Assembly (NCBI RefSeq): GCF_001676615.1
Contig: NZ_LYXZ01000006.1
Location: 205,084-269,083 of the forward strand
Source of the DNA: Labrys sp. WJW
GTDB lineage: Bacteria; Pseudomonadota; Alphaproteobacteria; Rhizobiales; Labraceae
Length of the DNA stretch: 64,000 bases
Direction of reading: 5' to 3'
Shown: piece after piece, positions 44,037-53,182 of the stretch
Position numbering within the stretch: position 1 is the stretch's first letter
Layout of the letters: each line of letters opens with the position of its first letter
Program-made: the position numbers and the translations under genes
The notes under the pieces: generated by a model
Told to the model about the DNA's origin: nothing
The model's input: the letters and a program-made list of their open reading frames with translations, nothing else
Databases searched by the model: none

Positions 44037-45335
44037 TTAGTTCTCGACCTGAACCACCTTGTCCTGCCCCGCTTCCAGGGCGCTCCAGGCGGCGACGAGG
44101 GCGAAGGCGATGAACAGCAGCGTCGGCGCGGCGAAGCTGCCGGTGATGCCGCGCAGCAGGCCGGCAAGCAGCGGGCCGAAGCCGGCGATGATATAGCCGA
44201 AGCCCTGCGCCATGCCGGACAGGCGGGCCGCGACATGCGCATCGGGTGAGCGCAGGATGATCAGCGTCATCGCCACGGCGATCAGGCCGCCCTGGCCGAT
44301 GCCGCAGAAGATGGCGCCGATCCAGGTGAGCGACAAGGGCAGCCAGTAGCAGCCGGCAAAGCCGACAGCGCCGCAGGCAAGCAGGGCAAGGCAGACGAGA
44401 CGCTGGTCGCGCCCGCGCATGGCCAGGGGTGGCGTCGCCAGGCAGGCCAGCATCTGCACCACCACGGAGCCAGACACCAGGAGGCCGGCACTGGTGCCTT
44501 CCATGCCGCGGTCGCGCAGCATCGGTGCCATCCAGCCGAAGACGATATAGGCCATGGCCGATTGCAGGCCCATGAACAGCGTGACCTTCCAGGCGAGCCT
44601 GTCGCGAAACAGCCCCTTCACGGCCGGCTTGGCAGAGGCGTGGTCATGGCCCGCTCGGAGGGCCTGCGGTACCCAGATCACGGCCGCCGCGAGCGCCGGC
44701 ACGCCCCATAGGGCCAGCGCGGCAGGCCAATTGCCCGACAGCGCCTTTTCGAGCGGCACGGTAAAGGCCGCGGCGGCTGCCGCGCTGCCGCACAGCGCCA
44801 TGGTGTAGAGCCCCGTCATCAGGGCGATCTGCCTGGGGAAGTCGCGCTTGACCAGCCCGGGCAGCAGCACGTTGATCATGGCGATGCCGGCTCCTGCCAG
44901 GAAGGAACCGACGAAGAGGAAAGGCGCCTGGCCGAGGCCGCGCAAACCCGTGCCGAGCGCGATAGTCAGCATGGAGGCGAGGATGACGCGCTCCGCCGAG
45001 AAGCGCCGGGCGAGACTGGGAGCCGGGAAGGAGAAGATGCCGAGGCAGACCACCGGCAGCGTGGTCAGTACGCTCGACCACAAGGAGTTGAGGCCGGTAT
45101 CGCGCACGATTTCCGGCAGGACCGTCGACAAGCTGGAGAACACCGCCCTGAGGTTGGCGGCAATCAGCACCAGGCTGACACCGAGCAGGATGCGTGCCGC
45201 CAGGCTCGCCCCACTGGGCTCCGGACCTTCCTCGACATCGATCAGCGGCTCTCCCGGCGGCTGATGAAGCTGCGGATGGCGTTCCTGGGAATCCGCAGAA
45301 GGCCGGAGCTGATTCTCAAAGGATCTGTCGGTCAA
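44037..45335 (-). CDS. MFS transporter, CynX/NimT type
   Basis: This membrane protein of about 430 residues has twelve hydrophobic helices: ILLGVSLVLIAANLRAVFSSL near the start, then MINVLLPGLVKRDFP, characteristic of the CynX/NimT cyanate and nitroimidazole transporter group. No ATG is available at the homologous start; a TTG at 45335 is the best estimate, but without a clear ribosome-binding site. It is divergent from an amidohydrolase. Such pairs suggest uptake or export of a compound that the hydrolase uses. Confidence 0.8.
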   Translation of the reverse strand: MTDRSFENQLRPSADSQERHPQLHQPPGEPLIDVEEGPEPSGASLAARILLGVSLVLIAANLRAVFSSLSTVLPEIVRDTGLNSLWSSVLTTLPVVCLGIFSFPAPSLARRFSAERVILASMLTIALGTGLRGLGQAPFLFVGSFLAGAGIAMINVLLPGLVKRDFPRQIALMTGLYTMALCGSAAAAAAFTVPLEKALSGNWPAALALWGVPALAAAVIWVPQALRAGHDHASAKPAVKGLFRDRLAWKVTLFMGLQSAMAYIVFGWMAPMLRDRGMEGTSAGLLVSGSVVVQMLACLATPPLAMRGRDQRLVCLALLACGAVGFAGCYWLPLSLTWIGAIFCGIGQGGLIAVAMTLIILRSPDAHVAARLSGMAQGFGYIIAGFGPLLAGLLRGITGSFAAPTLLFIAFALVAAWSALEAGQDKVVQVEN

Positions 45336-45569
45336 AGAATGTTCGATTCGAAATGGAGAAAATCGGGGCAGCCTGGATCGGAAAGCGGCGCGAATACCCT
45401 TATCAATAAAGAGATCGGCCAAGGCGCTCAACCATCCTGCGTCCCGATGCATGCAGGGGAGGCATGCGCCAAAACGCGGCAGGCCGTCGGCCTCTGTCCT
45501 GCTTGCCCGGCCTGCCGGAATAGGCTCTGTTGCGCGCCAAACTGTAAAGGCAGCATTCCGGGGGCGCAC

Positions 45570-47237
45570 ATGCCGCAGGCCGATCTCATCATCCACAATG
45601 CCCGCATTCTCACCATGGACGAGGAGCGGCCACGGGCACAGGCCCTGGCGGTCGCCGGCAACCTTCTGCTCGCCATCGGCAGCGACAGCGAGATCCTGGC
45701 CCTGGCGGGAGAAGGCACGAGGCGCATCGATGCCGGCGGCGGCACCGTGCTGCCCGGGCTCAACGAAGCCCATATGCATATTTTCGGCGGCTCGGTGTCG
45801 CTGACCCAGCTTTCCCTGTTCGGGGTGAAGGGCTTCGAAGCCCTCAAGCAGGCGGTCACCGCCTATGCGGCCGCCAATCCCGATCTGCGCCTGCTCGTCG
45901 GCCTGTCGGCCGACTACACCATCCTGTCGGAGACCGAGAAGGTCACCCGCCACCATCTCGATGCCATCCTGCCGGACCGGCCTTTCATGATGCTGGCGCC
46001 CGACCGTCACACCGCCTGGGCCAACACGGCCGCACTGAAGGCCGCCGGCATCCTGGAAGGGCGCGACGTCGGGGTGGGCAACGAGATCGTCATGGGCGAG
46101 GACGGCCTGGCCACCGGTGAGCTCAAGGAAACCAATGCCATCGATCCGGTGGCGGAAATGGGCGTCACCGCCGGGCGTGACCATCTCGGCATCGGCACGG
46201 GTGGGGATCCAGACCATGTCACGCCTGAGGAGCGGGCCTCCGATCTCGCGCTGATCCGCCGGGGCCTCGCTTATTGCGCCGAGCTCGGCCTCACCAGCGT
46301 GCAGGCGATGGACGGCAATCTCTACCAGCTCGAGATCCTGGAGGAGATCGAGCGCGAGCATGGCCTGCCGGTGCGCGTGCGCATGCCCTTCCACATGAAG
46401 AATTTCATGGATCTTGATATGATCGAGGCGAAGGCGGCAGGCTGGCGCCGGCGTTTCGACAGCGACAGGCTGCGTTCGGACTTCGTCAAGGTGTTCGTCG
46501 ACGGCGTCACCGAATCCGGCACCGCCGTGATGGTGGACGACTATGCCGACGAGCCGGGCTGGAAGGGCGATCCGCTGTTCACGGGCGAGCACTTCGCGCA
46601 AGTCGCGGTCGAGGCCGATAGGCTCGGCCTGCAGGTCGCCGTGCATGCCATCGGCGACGGCGCCGTGCGCATCGTGCTCGACGGTTACGAGGCCGCGCGC
46701 AAGGCCAATGGGCCGCGCGACAGCCGGCATCGCATCGAGCATGTCGAGGTGGTGCATCCCGACGATGTCGGGCGCTTTGCCGAGCTCGGCACGGTGGCGT
46801 CCATGCAGCCGACGCATCCGCCCGGCTCGGCGGGCCTGCCCCTGGAGCCCTATCTCACCCGCATCGGCGAGGCGCGCTGGCCGCTCGCCTTCGCCTGGCG
46901 CACCCTGAAGGATGCCGGCGCCCGCATCGTCTTCGCGACGGACTGGCCGGTCTCGCCGCTGTCGCCGCTGAGCTGCATCCAGGATGCGATGACCCGCCAG
47001 CCCTGGAAGGAGGGCATGCCCGACCAGCGCCTCAGCCTGATGGAAACGCTCGCCGCCTATACCAGCGAGGGGGCCTTCGTCGAGTTCATGGAAGACCGCA
47101 AGGGCCGGCTCAAGCCCGGCTACCTCGCCGATATCGTCGTCCTCTCCGGCGATATCGAGGCGACGCCCGCGACGGAACTGGCGGCCCTGCGCCCGCTCGT
47201 GACGATCTGCGACGGCAGGATCACCCACCAGGGCTGA
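45570..47237 (+). CDS. Amidohydrolase family protein (YtcJ-like)
   Basis: This 555-residue metal-dependent amidohydrolase has GTVLPGLNEAHMHIFGG (first two His ligands), QVAVHAIGDGAVRIVLDGY (third His), HRIEHVEVVHPDDV and IVFATDWPVSPLSPL (Asp ligand). The N- and C-terminal beta-sandwich blocks are visible (ADLIIHNARILTMDEERP; LADIVVLSGDI). YtcJ-like enzymes hydrolyse amide bonds of unknown natural substrates. The ATG at 45570 is preferred over the long upstream frame, which has no homology. Divergent from the MFS gene. Confidence 0.9.
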   Translation: MPQADLIIHNARILTMDEERPRAQALAVAGNLLLAIGSDSEILALAGEGTRRIDAGGGTVLPGLNEAHMHIFGGSVSLTQLSLFGVKGFEALKQAVTAYAAANPDLRLLVGLSADYTILSETEKVTRHHLDAILPDRPFMMLAPDRHTAWANTAALKAAGILEGRDVGVGNEIVMGEDGLATGELKETNAIDPVAEMGVTAGRDHLGIGTGGDPDHVTPEERASDLALIRRGLAYCAELGLTSVQAMDGNLYQLEILEEIEREHGLPVRVRMPFHMKNFMDLDMIEAKAAGWRRRFDSDRLRSDFVKVFVDGVTESGTAVMVDDYADEPGWKGDPLFTGEHFAQVAVEADRLGLQVAVHAIGDGAVRIVLDGYEAARKANGPRDSRHRIEHVEVVHPDDVGRFAELGTVASMQPTHPPGSAGLPLEPYLTRIGEARWPLAFAWRTLKDAGARIVFATDWPVSPLSPLSCIQDAMTRQPWKEGMPDQRLSLMETLAAYTSEGAFVEFMEDRKGRLKPGYLADIVVLSGDIEATPATELAALRPLVTICDGRITHQG

Positions 47238-47332
47238 GGCCCGGTTCGTTCAGGCCGCCGCCACGATCTCGGTCGTTTTCTGCTTCGGAAAGAGCCCTGG
47301 CTTCATCGCCAGGCCACACGGGCTATCGGGCT

Positions 47333-47668
47333 TCAGCCTTTTTTGGGCTTCTTCTCCGGCAGGGGCAGACTTGCGGCCTTGGAGTCGGAGGCCTTGGCCT
47401 TGCCGGAACCCTCTTCCGCGGCTTCTTCGGCTTCATCTGCGCCGCTGCCGGCAAGCCTATGCTTGATGGCCAAAGCATAAATCGTGTTCAGTACATTGCG
47501 ATCAGTCAACGTTGGATCACTGAGAGCGAGAAATCCTGCCCTGGCGATGCGTTTGCTGTTGGCCTTCGAGACGCGCCCGACGATATACGTATAGAGATCT
47601 TCGTCGACGAGGCCAGACGTCGCTCCTTCGATCAAATATTCATAAATTTTCTTCTTGGTGTCACCCAC
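47333..47668 (-). CDS. Hypothetical small protein with charged tail
   Basis: This protein of about 111 residues starts GTG GDTKKKIYEYLIEGATSGL and contains a conserved-looking helical block (DEDLYTYIVGRVSKANSKR, then LSDPTLTDRNVLNTIYALAIKHRL). The final 35 residues are a low-complexity Ala/Glu/Lys tail. AAGGA lies 7 bases before the GTG; an ATG 14 codons further upstream is the alternative. No known domain was recognised and the neighbours give no clue. It may be a small cytosolic or nucleic-acid-associated protein. Confidence 0.7.
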   Translation of the reverse strand: MGDTKKKIYEYLIEGATSGLVDEDLYTYIVGRVSKANSKRIARAGFLALSDPTLTDRNVLNTIYALAIKHRLAGSGADEAEEAAEEGSGKAKASDSKAASLPLPEKKPKKG

Positions 47669-47771
47669 GTGCCGGTCCTTCGATTGTGAATCGGGCAGAC
47701 CATGCGTCATCGGGGTGTCACAAACAACCCTGCTCGGATCGGGCAGGCGTGAGGCGGAGATTACAAAGGCC

Positions 47772-47804
47772 GAAAGCCCCCGGCGGGGTGTGCCGGGGGC
47801 TTTC
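47772..47804. terminator. Bidirectional terminator-like hairpin
   Basis: GAAAGCCCCCGGC and GCCGGGGGCTTTC form a 13-bp perfect stem with a short loop, 28 bp after the stop codon of the purine-permease fusion and in front of the small hypothetical gene. Confidence 0.8.
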
Positions 47805-47831
47805 CTTGCGATCGCTCTGGCGCAAGACGCT

Positions 47832-49775
47832 CTAGGCGAAGCGCTCCTGCAATTGCACCAGGTGGGAGGAGGCGATCGGATTGGCGTTGGCGACGAGCTT
47901 GTCGAAGCGATGATTGGCGATCTTGGCGATCTCGATCAGGCCCGAGGAGCGCTCGACGGTTGGCGAGTTGGCCATGCGTGACCAGCCGGTTGCCAGCACC
48001 CGTTCGTAGCGCTCGACTTCATGCGCACAGATGATCAGCGGGAAGCCGAAATGCTTGCGATAGGCCACGGCCAGCCTGTTGACCTCGGCCAGATCCTCAT
48101 TGTCGATGCCGGCATCGGCATGATCCAGCAGATAGGCATTGCCGGCGTCGCTTTCGCTGCCGAGATCGGCGAAGGAGTTCAGCAATTGCAGCTGTTCCTC
48201 GGCCGAGCCGGTGAGCAGGGCGTCGTGGAAAGCCGAGCGCAGTGCGATGGTGTCGGCGAAGGGGCGCAAGGCATAGGCCCGCTCCAGCACCCAGGGCGTG
48301 TCCTCGACCAGGCCGCCGAAGGTCTTGGCGAACTCGGCGCTGCCCATCCTGTTGACGTCTGCGAGGGTGACCAGCGTGTGGCCGGGGCGCCCCGCCACGG
48401 CGGGGCTGTGCACCTTGCCGACATGGTTGAAGATGACGTTGAGCGCGATGGCGGAGATGGCGCCGAGCGTGATGCCCGAGCCGAAGATGATCTGCGCCCA
48501 TTGCGGGAAGGCGTTGGCGACGAAGGGCTGCGCTGTCACCAGCATGCCCAGTCCCACGCTGGTCGAGACGATCACGATGTTGTTGTGGTTGTTGAAATCG
48601 ACCTTGCTGAGCGTCTGGATGCCGACCACGGCCACCGCCGCGAACATGGCGAGCGCAGCGCCGCCGAGCACGGGATGCGGGATGCCGGCGACGATGGCGG
48701 CGGCCTTGGGCAGCGAGCCCAGGATGATCATGATCACGCCGGCGGCGACGATCACCCAGCGGCTCTTGACCTGGGTGAGGCGAACCAGGCCGACATTCTC
48801 GGCAAAGCAGGTATAGGGGAAGGAGTTGAGCACGCCGCCGATGAAGGTGGCGAGGCCGTCGGCCCGGATGGCGCGGCCGATATCTTCCGGAGCGATGCGC
48901 TTCTTGACGATCTCGCCGGTGGCGAAGACGTCCCCGGTGGTCTCGACCATGGTGATGATCATCACCACCATCATCGACAGGATGGCGGTGATCGAGAAGG
49001 TCGGCCAGCCGAAATAGAAGGGCGAGGTGTAGCCGACCCAGCCGGCATTGGCGACTTCGCTGAAATGCGCATCGCCCAGGGCCCAGGCCGCCAGGGTGCC
49101 GGCGACCAGGCCGATCAGCACCGCCACCGTCTGCATGAAGCCGGTGAACACGCGCTGGATGCCGACGATCAGCGCCAGCGTGCCGAAGGCATAGGCGAGG
49201 TTCTTGAGCAGGACCGGATCCTGCATGGCGTTGGGGCCCTTGCCCACCACGATGTCGTTGGCGGCGACGGGCAGCAGCGCCACGCCGATGATCAGGATCA
49301 CCGATCCCGTCACCACCGGCGGAAAGAAGCGGGTGAGCCTGGAGAAATAGGAGGCTGCGGCGAAGGTGAACAAGCCGGCCACCAGCACCGAGCCATAGAT
49401 GGAAAGCAGGCCCTCGGTGCCGCCGCCCACCGCCAGGCCGATGGCGATCATCGGGCTCACGGCGGTGAAGGTCACGCCCTGCAGCAGCGGCAGCCGCACG
49501 CCGATATTGCCGATGCCGACCGCCTGGATGATCGAGGCGATGCCGCAGGTGAAGAGATCGGCGTTGATCAGGTGAATCAACTGCTCCGGGCTGAGCTTGA
49601 GCGCACTTGCCACGATGATCGGCACCAGCACGGCGCCGGCATAGAAGGCGAGCACGTGCTGGAAGCCGTAGGTCGCCAGCTTGGCAAAAGGCAGCACCTC
49701 GTCGACGGGATGCACCCGTGTGGTTTGCGCGGTGGCGGTACTGGCCGCCGGGTTGGTCTGTGCAAGCGTCGTCAT
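47832..49775 (-). CDS. Purine/urate-type NCS2 permease fused to an OHCU-decarboxylase-like domain
   Basis: This 647-residue fusion has residues 1-460 as an NCS2/NAT permease: GFQHVLAFYAGAVLVP, ETTGDVFATGEIV (E278) and the NAT motif AENVGLVRLTQV with Glu326 at the usual Gln position of purine permeases. Residues 470-640 match the OHCU decarboxylase fold (VNRMGSAEFAKTFGGLVEDTPWVLERA, VAYRKHFGFPLIICAHEV). The active-site segment usually reading AHPDL is SFADL (F535, A536), and the usual Glu-Gln pair is Asp551-His552. Loss of the catalytic His and Glu suggests a non-catalytic or altered domain. It lies just downstream of xdhABC, with 172 bp between them, pointing to xanthine or urate uptake coupled to purine breakdown. 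Confidence 0.88.
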   Translation of the reverse strand: MTTLAQTNPAASTATAQTTRVHPVDEVLPFAKLATYGFQHVLAFYAGAVLVPIIVASALKLSPEQLIHLINADLFTCGIASIIQAVGIGNIGVRLPLLQGVTFTAVSPMIAIGLAVGGGTEGLLSIYGSVLVAGLFTFAAASYFSRLTRFFPPVVTGSVILIIGVALLPVAANDIVVGKGPNAMQDPVLLKNLAYAFGTLALIVGIQRVFTGFMQTVAVLIGLVAGTLAAWALGDAHFSEVANAGWVGYTSPFYFGWPTFSITAILSMMVVMIITMVETTGDVFATGEIVKKRIAPEDIGRAIRADGLATFIGGVLNSFPYTCFAENVGLVRLTQVKSRWVIVAAGVIMIILGSLPKAAAIVAGIPHPVLGGAALAMFAAVAVVGIQTLSKVDFNNHNNIVIVSTSVGLGMLVTAQPFVANAFPQWAQIIFGSGITLGAISAIALNVIFNHVGKVHSPAVAGRPGHTLVTLADVNRMGSAEFAKTFGGLVEDTPWVLERAYALRPFADTIALRSAFHDALLTGSAEEQLQLLNSFADLGSESDAGNAYLLDHADAGIDNEDLAEVNRLAVAYRKHFGFPLIICAHEVERYERVLATGWSRMANSPTVERSSGLIEIAKIANHRFDKLVANANPIASSHLVQLQERFA

Positions 49776-49947
49776 GGGACGTTTCCCCTCCTGATGTTGG
49801 GTCTCGCTCCGGTCTTCGGCCGGGTGGCGAGGGCAGGTTCAGTTCCGTGGCATGGACATGGGCTTGGGCATGCAGCGGCGATCCTCGCCGCGAGCGGGAG
49901 GAGGATGCCGGTCTTCCGGGGTGGTTCTGACGAGGGCCGGCCGGGTG

Positions 49948-50820
49948 TCAGCCGGCCTTGGCTGGGGCCCAGCGGGGCCGTTGCAGCCGGGCGGCACGCT
50001 GGGCGAAGCACCGCACCAGCTCGGCCGCCGTCAGGCTGGCAATGATTTCGGGGCGCTTGTCGTCGACATCGGCGCCGCCGATCGGGCAGGTCAGCTCGCC
50101 GAGCATGGCATTGGTGCCGCCGTTGCGCAGGAACTGGCTTTCGAAGCGTTTGCGCTTGGTCTTGGAGCCGATCATGCCGACATAGGCGGCATCGCGGCGT
50201 TCCAGGGCCGCCTCGGTCAGGCGGTAGTCGAGCGCATGGCTGTGGGTGAGGATGATATAGGCGGCGCCGGCGGGAGCGTCCGCGATGGCATCGGCCGGAT
50301 CCTCGAGATGAAGCGTGCGGCAATTGTCGGGCAGGCCGGTGAACATCTCGGCCCGATCGTCCACCAGCGTCACCGCGAAGGGCAGCAGCGAAAGCATGCT
50401 TGCGAGCGCCCGGCCGGTATGGCCGAGCCCGAACACCAGTACCGGTGGCCGCGCATCCAGGAGCTTGGCCTCGTGGTCGCCGAGCCAGGCGGCGACCTTC
50501 GTGGTCACCGGCTCGAAGCGCAGGGTGACATGGCCGCCGCAGCACTGGCCCATCATCGGGCCGAGCGGCAGGTCCATGCTCTGGGAGGCGGGTCCGGGTC
50601 CTTCCTTGCCTTCGGCAATCATGGAGCGCGCCACGTCGATGGCATGGAATTCGAGATGGCCGCCGCCGATGGTGCCGGCAACCGCATCCGAGGTTACCAG
50701 CATCAGCGCATCGACGCCGCGCGGCGTCGAGCCCAGGGCCGCCGCGATCTCGACCAGGATGGCCTGGCGGCCATCGGCCTCGATCGTGGCGAGGAGCTTG
50801 CCGATCTCGAGATCAACCAT
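49948..50820 (-). CDS. xdhC: Xanthine dehydrogenase accessory protein XdhC
   Basis: This 290-residue accessory protein, starting MVDLEIGKLLATIEADGRQ, binds molybdenum cofactor and helps its sulfuration and insertion into XDH. The GQCCGGHVTLRFEP motif holds the conserved Cys pair, followed by a Rossmann-like LVFGLGHTGRALAS and HSHALDYRLTEAAL. It overlaps the end of xdhB by 8 bp and completes an xdhABC operon. A 45-codon upstream extension seen in the frame is antisense-free but has no homology. Confidence 0.93.
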   Translation of the reverse strand: MVDLEIGKLLATIEADGRQAILVEIAAALGSTPRGVDALMLVTSDAVAGTIGGGHLEFHAIDVARSMIAEGKEGPGPASQSMDLPLGPMMGQCCGGHVTLRFEPVTTKVAAWLGDHEAKLLDARPPVLVFGLGHTGRALASMLSLLPFAVTLVDDRAEMFTGLPDNCRTLHLEDPADAIADAPAGAAYIILTHSHALDYRLTEAALERRDAAYVGMIGSKTKRKRFESQFLRNGGTNAMLGELTCPIGGADVDDKRPEIIASLTAAELVRCFAQRAARLQRPRWAPAKAG

Positions 50821-53182
50821 GACCCCCGCTCCTCTCCCGCATCTTGGCGCGCATCGCCTCGATCGCGAAGAGGACGCGCTCGGGCGTGGCGGGCGCGTCG
50901 AGATCGGGGAAGATCTTGTAGTCGCCGATGCTGGCCACGGCGTCCGACAGGGCATGCAGGACGGAGATCGGCAGTACCAGCGGCGGCTCGCCCACCGCCT
51001 TGGAGCGGTGGATCGAGGGCATGTGGTTGGGCTTGTTCAACAGGTCGATGTTGAAGATGCGCGGCCGGTCCGAGGCCACCGGGATCTTGTAGGTGGAGGG
51101 CGCGTGGGTGCGCAGGCGCCCCTTGTTGTCCCACCACAATTCCTCGGTGGTCAGCCAGCCCATGCCCTGCACGAAGCCGCCCTCGATCTGGCCGATGTCG
51201 ATGGCCGGGTTCAGCGAGGCGCCGACATCGTGCAGGATGTCGACCCGCTCGACCCGGTATTCGCCGGTGAGCGTGTCGATCGTGACTTCCGAGGCGGCGG
51301 CGCCGTAGGAATAATAATAGAAGGCGCGGCCGCGCCCGGCCTTGCGGTCCCAGTAGATATCGGGAGTGCGGTAGAAGCCGGAGGAGGAGAGCTGGATGCG
51401 GTTGCCATAGACCTCCTTGACGAAATCCGGCCACTCGATCTCGCGATTGCCGACCCGCACGCGGCCGGGCAGGAACTCCACCTGGTCCTCGGGCACGCCG
51501 TGCTTCTCCACGGCATAGGCGACCATGCGCTCCTTGATGTTGTTGCAGGCGTTCAGCGCCGCCATGCCGTTGAGATCCGTGCCGGAGGAGGCGGCCGTCG
51601 GCGAGGTGTTGGGCACCTTGGCCGTGGTGGTCGGCGTGATCTTGACCATGTCGAGATCGATCTGGAAGGCCTGCGCCACCACCTGGGCGACCTTGATGTA
51701 GAGGCCCTGGCCCATCTCGGTGCCGCCATGGTTCACGCTCACCGAACCGTCGGTATAGACGTTCACTAGGGCGCCGGCCTGATTCTGCCAGCTGTTGGTG
51801 AAGGAGATGCCGAACTTGACCGGCGTGAGGGCGATGCCACGACGGAAGGTGCCTCCGCGGGCATTCTCCCTGATATTCTCGGCACGGATTTCGGCGCGTC
51901 GGGCCTGGTAGTCGCTGGATGCCTCGAGCTTGGCGATGATCTCGGCCGAGAGGTCCGCCTCCACCGTCTGGTGATAGGGCGTGAGATCGCGGCCGGGCCC
52001 GCCATAGAAGTTGAGCTTGCGGATCTCGAGCGGGTCCTTGCCGGTGGCATAGGCCACTTCCTCGATCAGGCGCTCGGCGCCGATCACGCCCTGCGGTCCG
52101 CCGAAACCGCGGAAGGCGGTATTGGAGACGGTGTGGGTGCGCCAGGGCTGGGCGTTGAGGCGCACGGCCGGATAGAAATAGGCGTTGTCGGCGTGGAACA
52201 GCGCACGGTCGGTCACCGGGCCGGAAAGATCGGCCGAGAAGCCGCAGCGGGCGGCGAACAGGATGTCGGCGGCCAGGATGTGGCCTTCGTCGTCGAAGCC
52301 AACCTCGTAGTCGATCACGAAGTCATGGCGCTTGCCGGTGGCGACCATGTCGTCGTCGCGGTCGGGCCTGAGCTTGACCGCCTGGCCGGTGCGCCGTGCC
52401 GCCAGGGCGGCGATGGCGGCGAAGATGTTGCCCTGGGTCTCCTTGCCGCCAAAGCCGCCGCCCATGCGGCGGATCTCGCAGGTGATGGCGTTGCTCGGCA
52501 CGCCAAGCACATGCGCTACCGCGTGCTGGATCTCGCTGGGATGCTGGGTGGAGGAATAGAGGGTTACGTCACCGTCCTCGCCCGGCACGGCCAGGGCGAT
52601 GTGGCTTTCCAGATAGAAATGCTCCTGGCCGCCGAGATTCATCGAGCCCTTGATGCGCCGGGGTGCGGCGGTCATCGCCGCATCGAGATCGCCGCGGTTG
52701 AGGCTCATCGGTTCGGCGACGAGATCCTTTCCGTCCTTGCGGGCGGCGGCGATGTCGAGAATCGCCGGCAGCTCCTCATAGGTGATCTTGGCCTTGGCCG
52801 CAGCCAGGCGCGCCTCGTTGCGGGTGCGGGCGATCACGGCGAAGATCGGCTGGCCGTAGAACATCACCTTGCCCTCGGCGAAAACCGGGTCGTCGTGATG
52901 GTTGGAGGGGCTGACATCGTTGACGCCGGGAATGTCGGCCGCCGTGAGCACCAACTCGACGCCGGGGCTGTCCTTCACCGCCGAGAGGTCGATCTCCTTG
53001 ATCAGGCCATGGGCGCAGTGCGACAGGCCGAGGGCGGCGTGCAGCAGGCCGGCCGGTTCGGGCATGTCGTCGATATAGAGGGCCTCGCCGGCCACGTGCT
53101 TGTGGCCGGAATCGTGGCGAATGGATTGATAGACGCCGCCGGAGACCTGGTCGCGATTGGCTGCGAAGACGGGCTTATGCAT
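50813..53182 (-). CDS. xdhB: Xanthine dehydrogenase molybdopterin-binding subunit
   Basis: This 789-residue subunit holds the molybdenum active site oxidising hypoxanthine and xanthine to urate. Visible motifs include HVAGEALYIDDMPEP, RRMGGGFGGKETQG, FRGFGGPQGVIGAE, NHGGTEMGQGLYIKVAQV and QGMGWLTTEELWWD. The ATG at 53182 follows GGAG and overlaps the xdhA stop by 8 bp. It belongs to the two-subunit (XdhA FeS/FAD plus XdhB Mo) bacterial class. Confidence 0.95.
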   Translation of the reverse strand: MHKPVFAANRDQVSGGVYQSIRHDSGHKHVAGEALYIDDMPEPAGLLHAALGLSHCAHGLIKEIDLSAVKDSPGVELVLTAADIPGVNDVSPSNHHDDPVFAEGKVMFYGQPIFAVIARTRNEARLAAAKAKITYEELPAILDIAAARKDGKDLVAEPMSLNRGDLDAAMTAAPRRIKGSMNLGGQEHFYLESHIALAVPGEDGDVTLYSSTQHPSEIQHAVAHVLGVPSNAITCEIRRMGGGFGGKETQGNIFAAIAALAARRTGQAVKLRPDRDDDMVATGKRHDFVIDYEVGFDDEGHILAADILFAARCGFSADLSGPVTDRALFHADNAYFYPAVRLNAQPWRTHTVSNTAFRGFGGPQGVIGAERLIEEVAYATGKDPLEIRKLNFYGGPGRDLTPYHQTVEADLSAEIIAKLEASSDYQARRAEIRAENIRENARGGTFRRGIALTPVKFGISFTNSWQNQAGALVNVYTDGSVSVNHGGTEMGQGLYIKVAQVVAQAFQIDLDMVKITPTTTAKVPNTSPTAASSGTDLNGMAALNACNNIKERMVAYAVEKHGVPEDQVEFLPGRVRVGNREIEWPDFVKEVYGNRIQLSSSGFYRTPDIYWDRKAGRGRAFYYYSYGAAASEVTIDTLTGEYRVERVDILHDVGASLNPAIDIGQIEGGFVQGMGWLTTEELWWDNKGRLRTHAPSTYKIPVASDRPRIFNIDLLNKPNHMPSIHRSKAVGEPPLVLPISVLHALSDAVASIGDYKIFPDLDAPATPERVLFAIEAMRAKMRERSGGHG

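Noticed and set aside
44037..47228. A single 1063-codon minus-strand frame spanning the MFS gene and the antisense of the amidohydrolase
   Set aside because: Only the 44037-45335 part encodes a recognisable protein (MFS helices). The rest is the antisense shadow of the amidohydrolase, typical of GC-rich DNA.
48021..50045. A 674-codon plus-strand frame with repeated GDD and HHH runs
   Set aside because: It is antisense to the permease fusion and has no homology; the repeats mirror the codons of membrane helices on the other strand.
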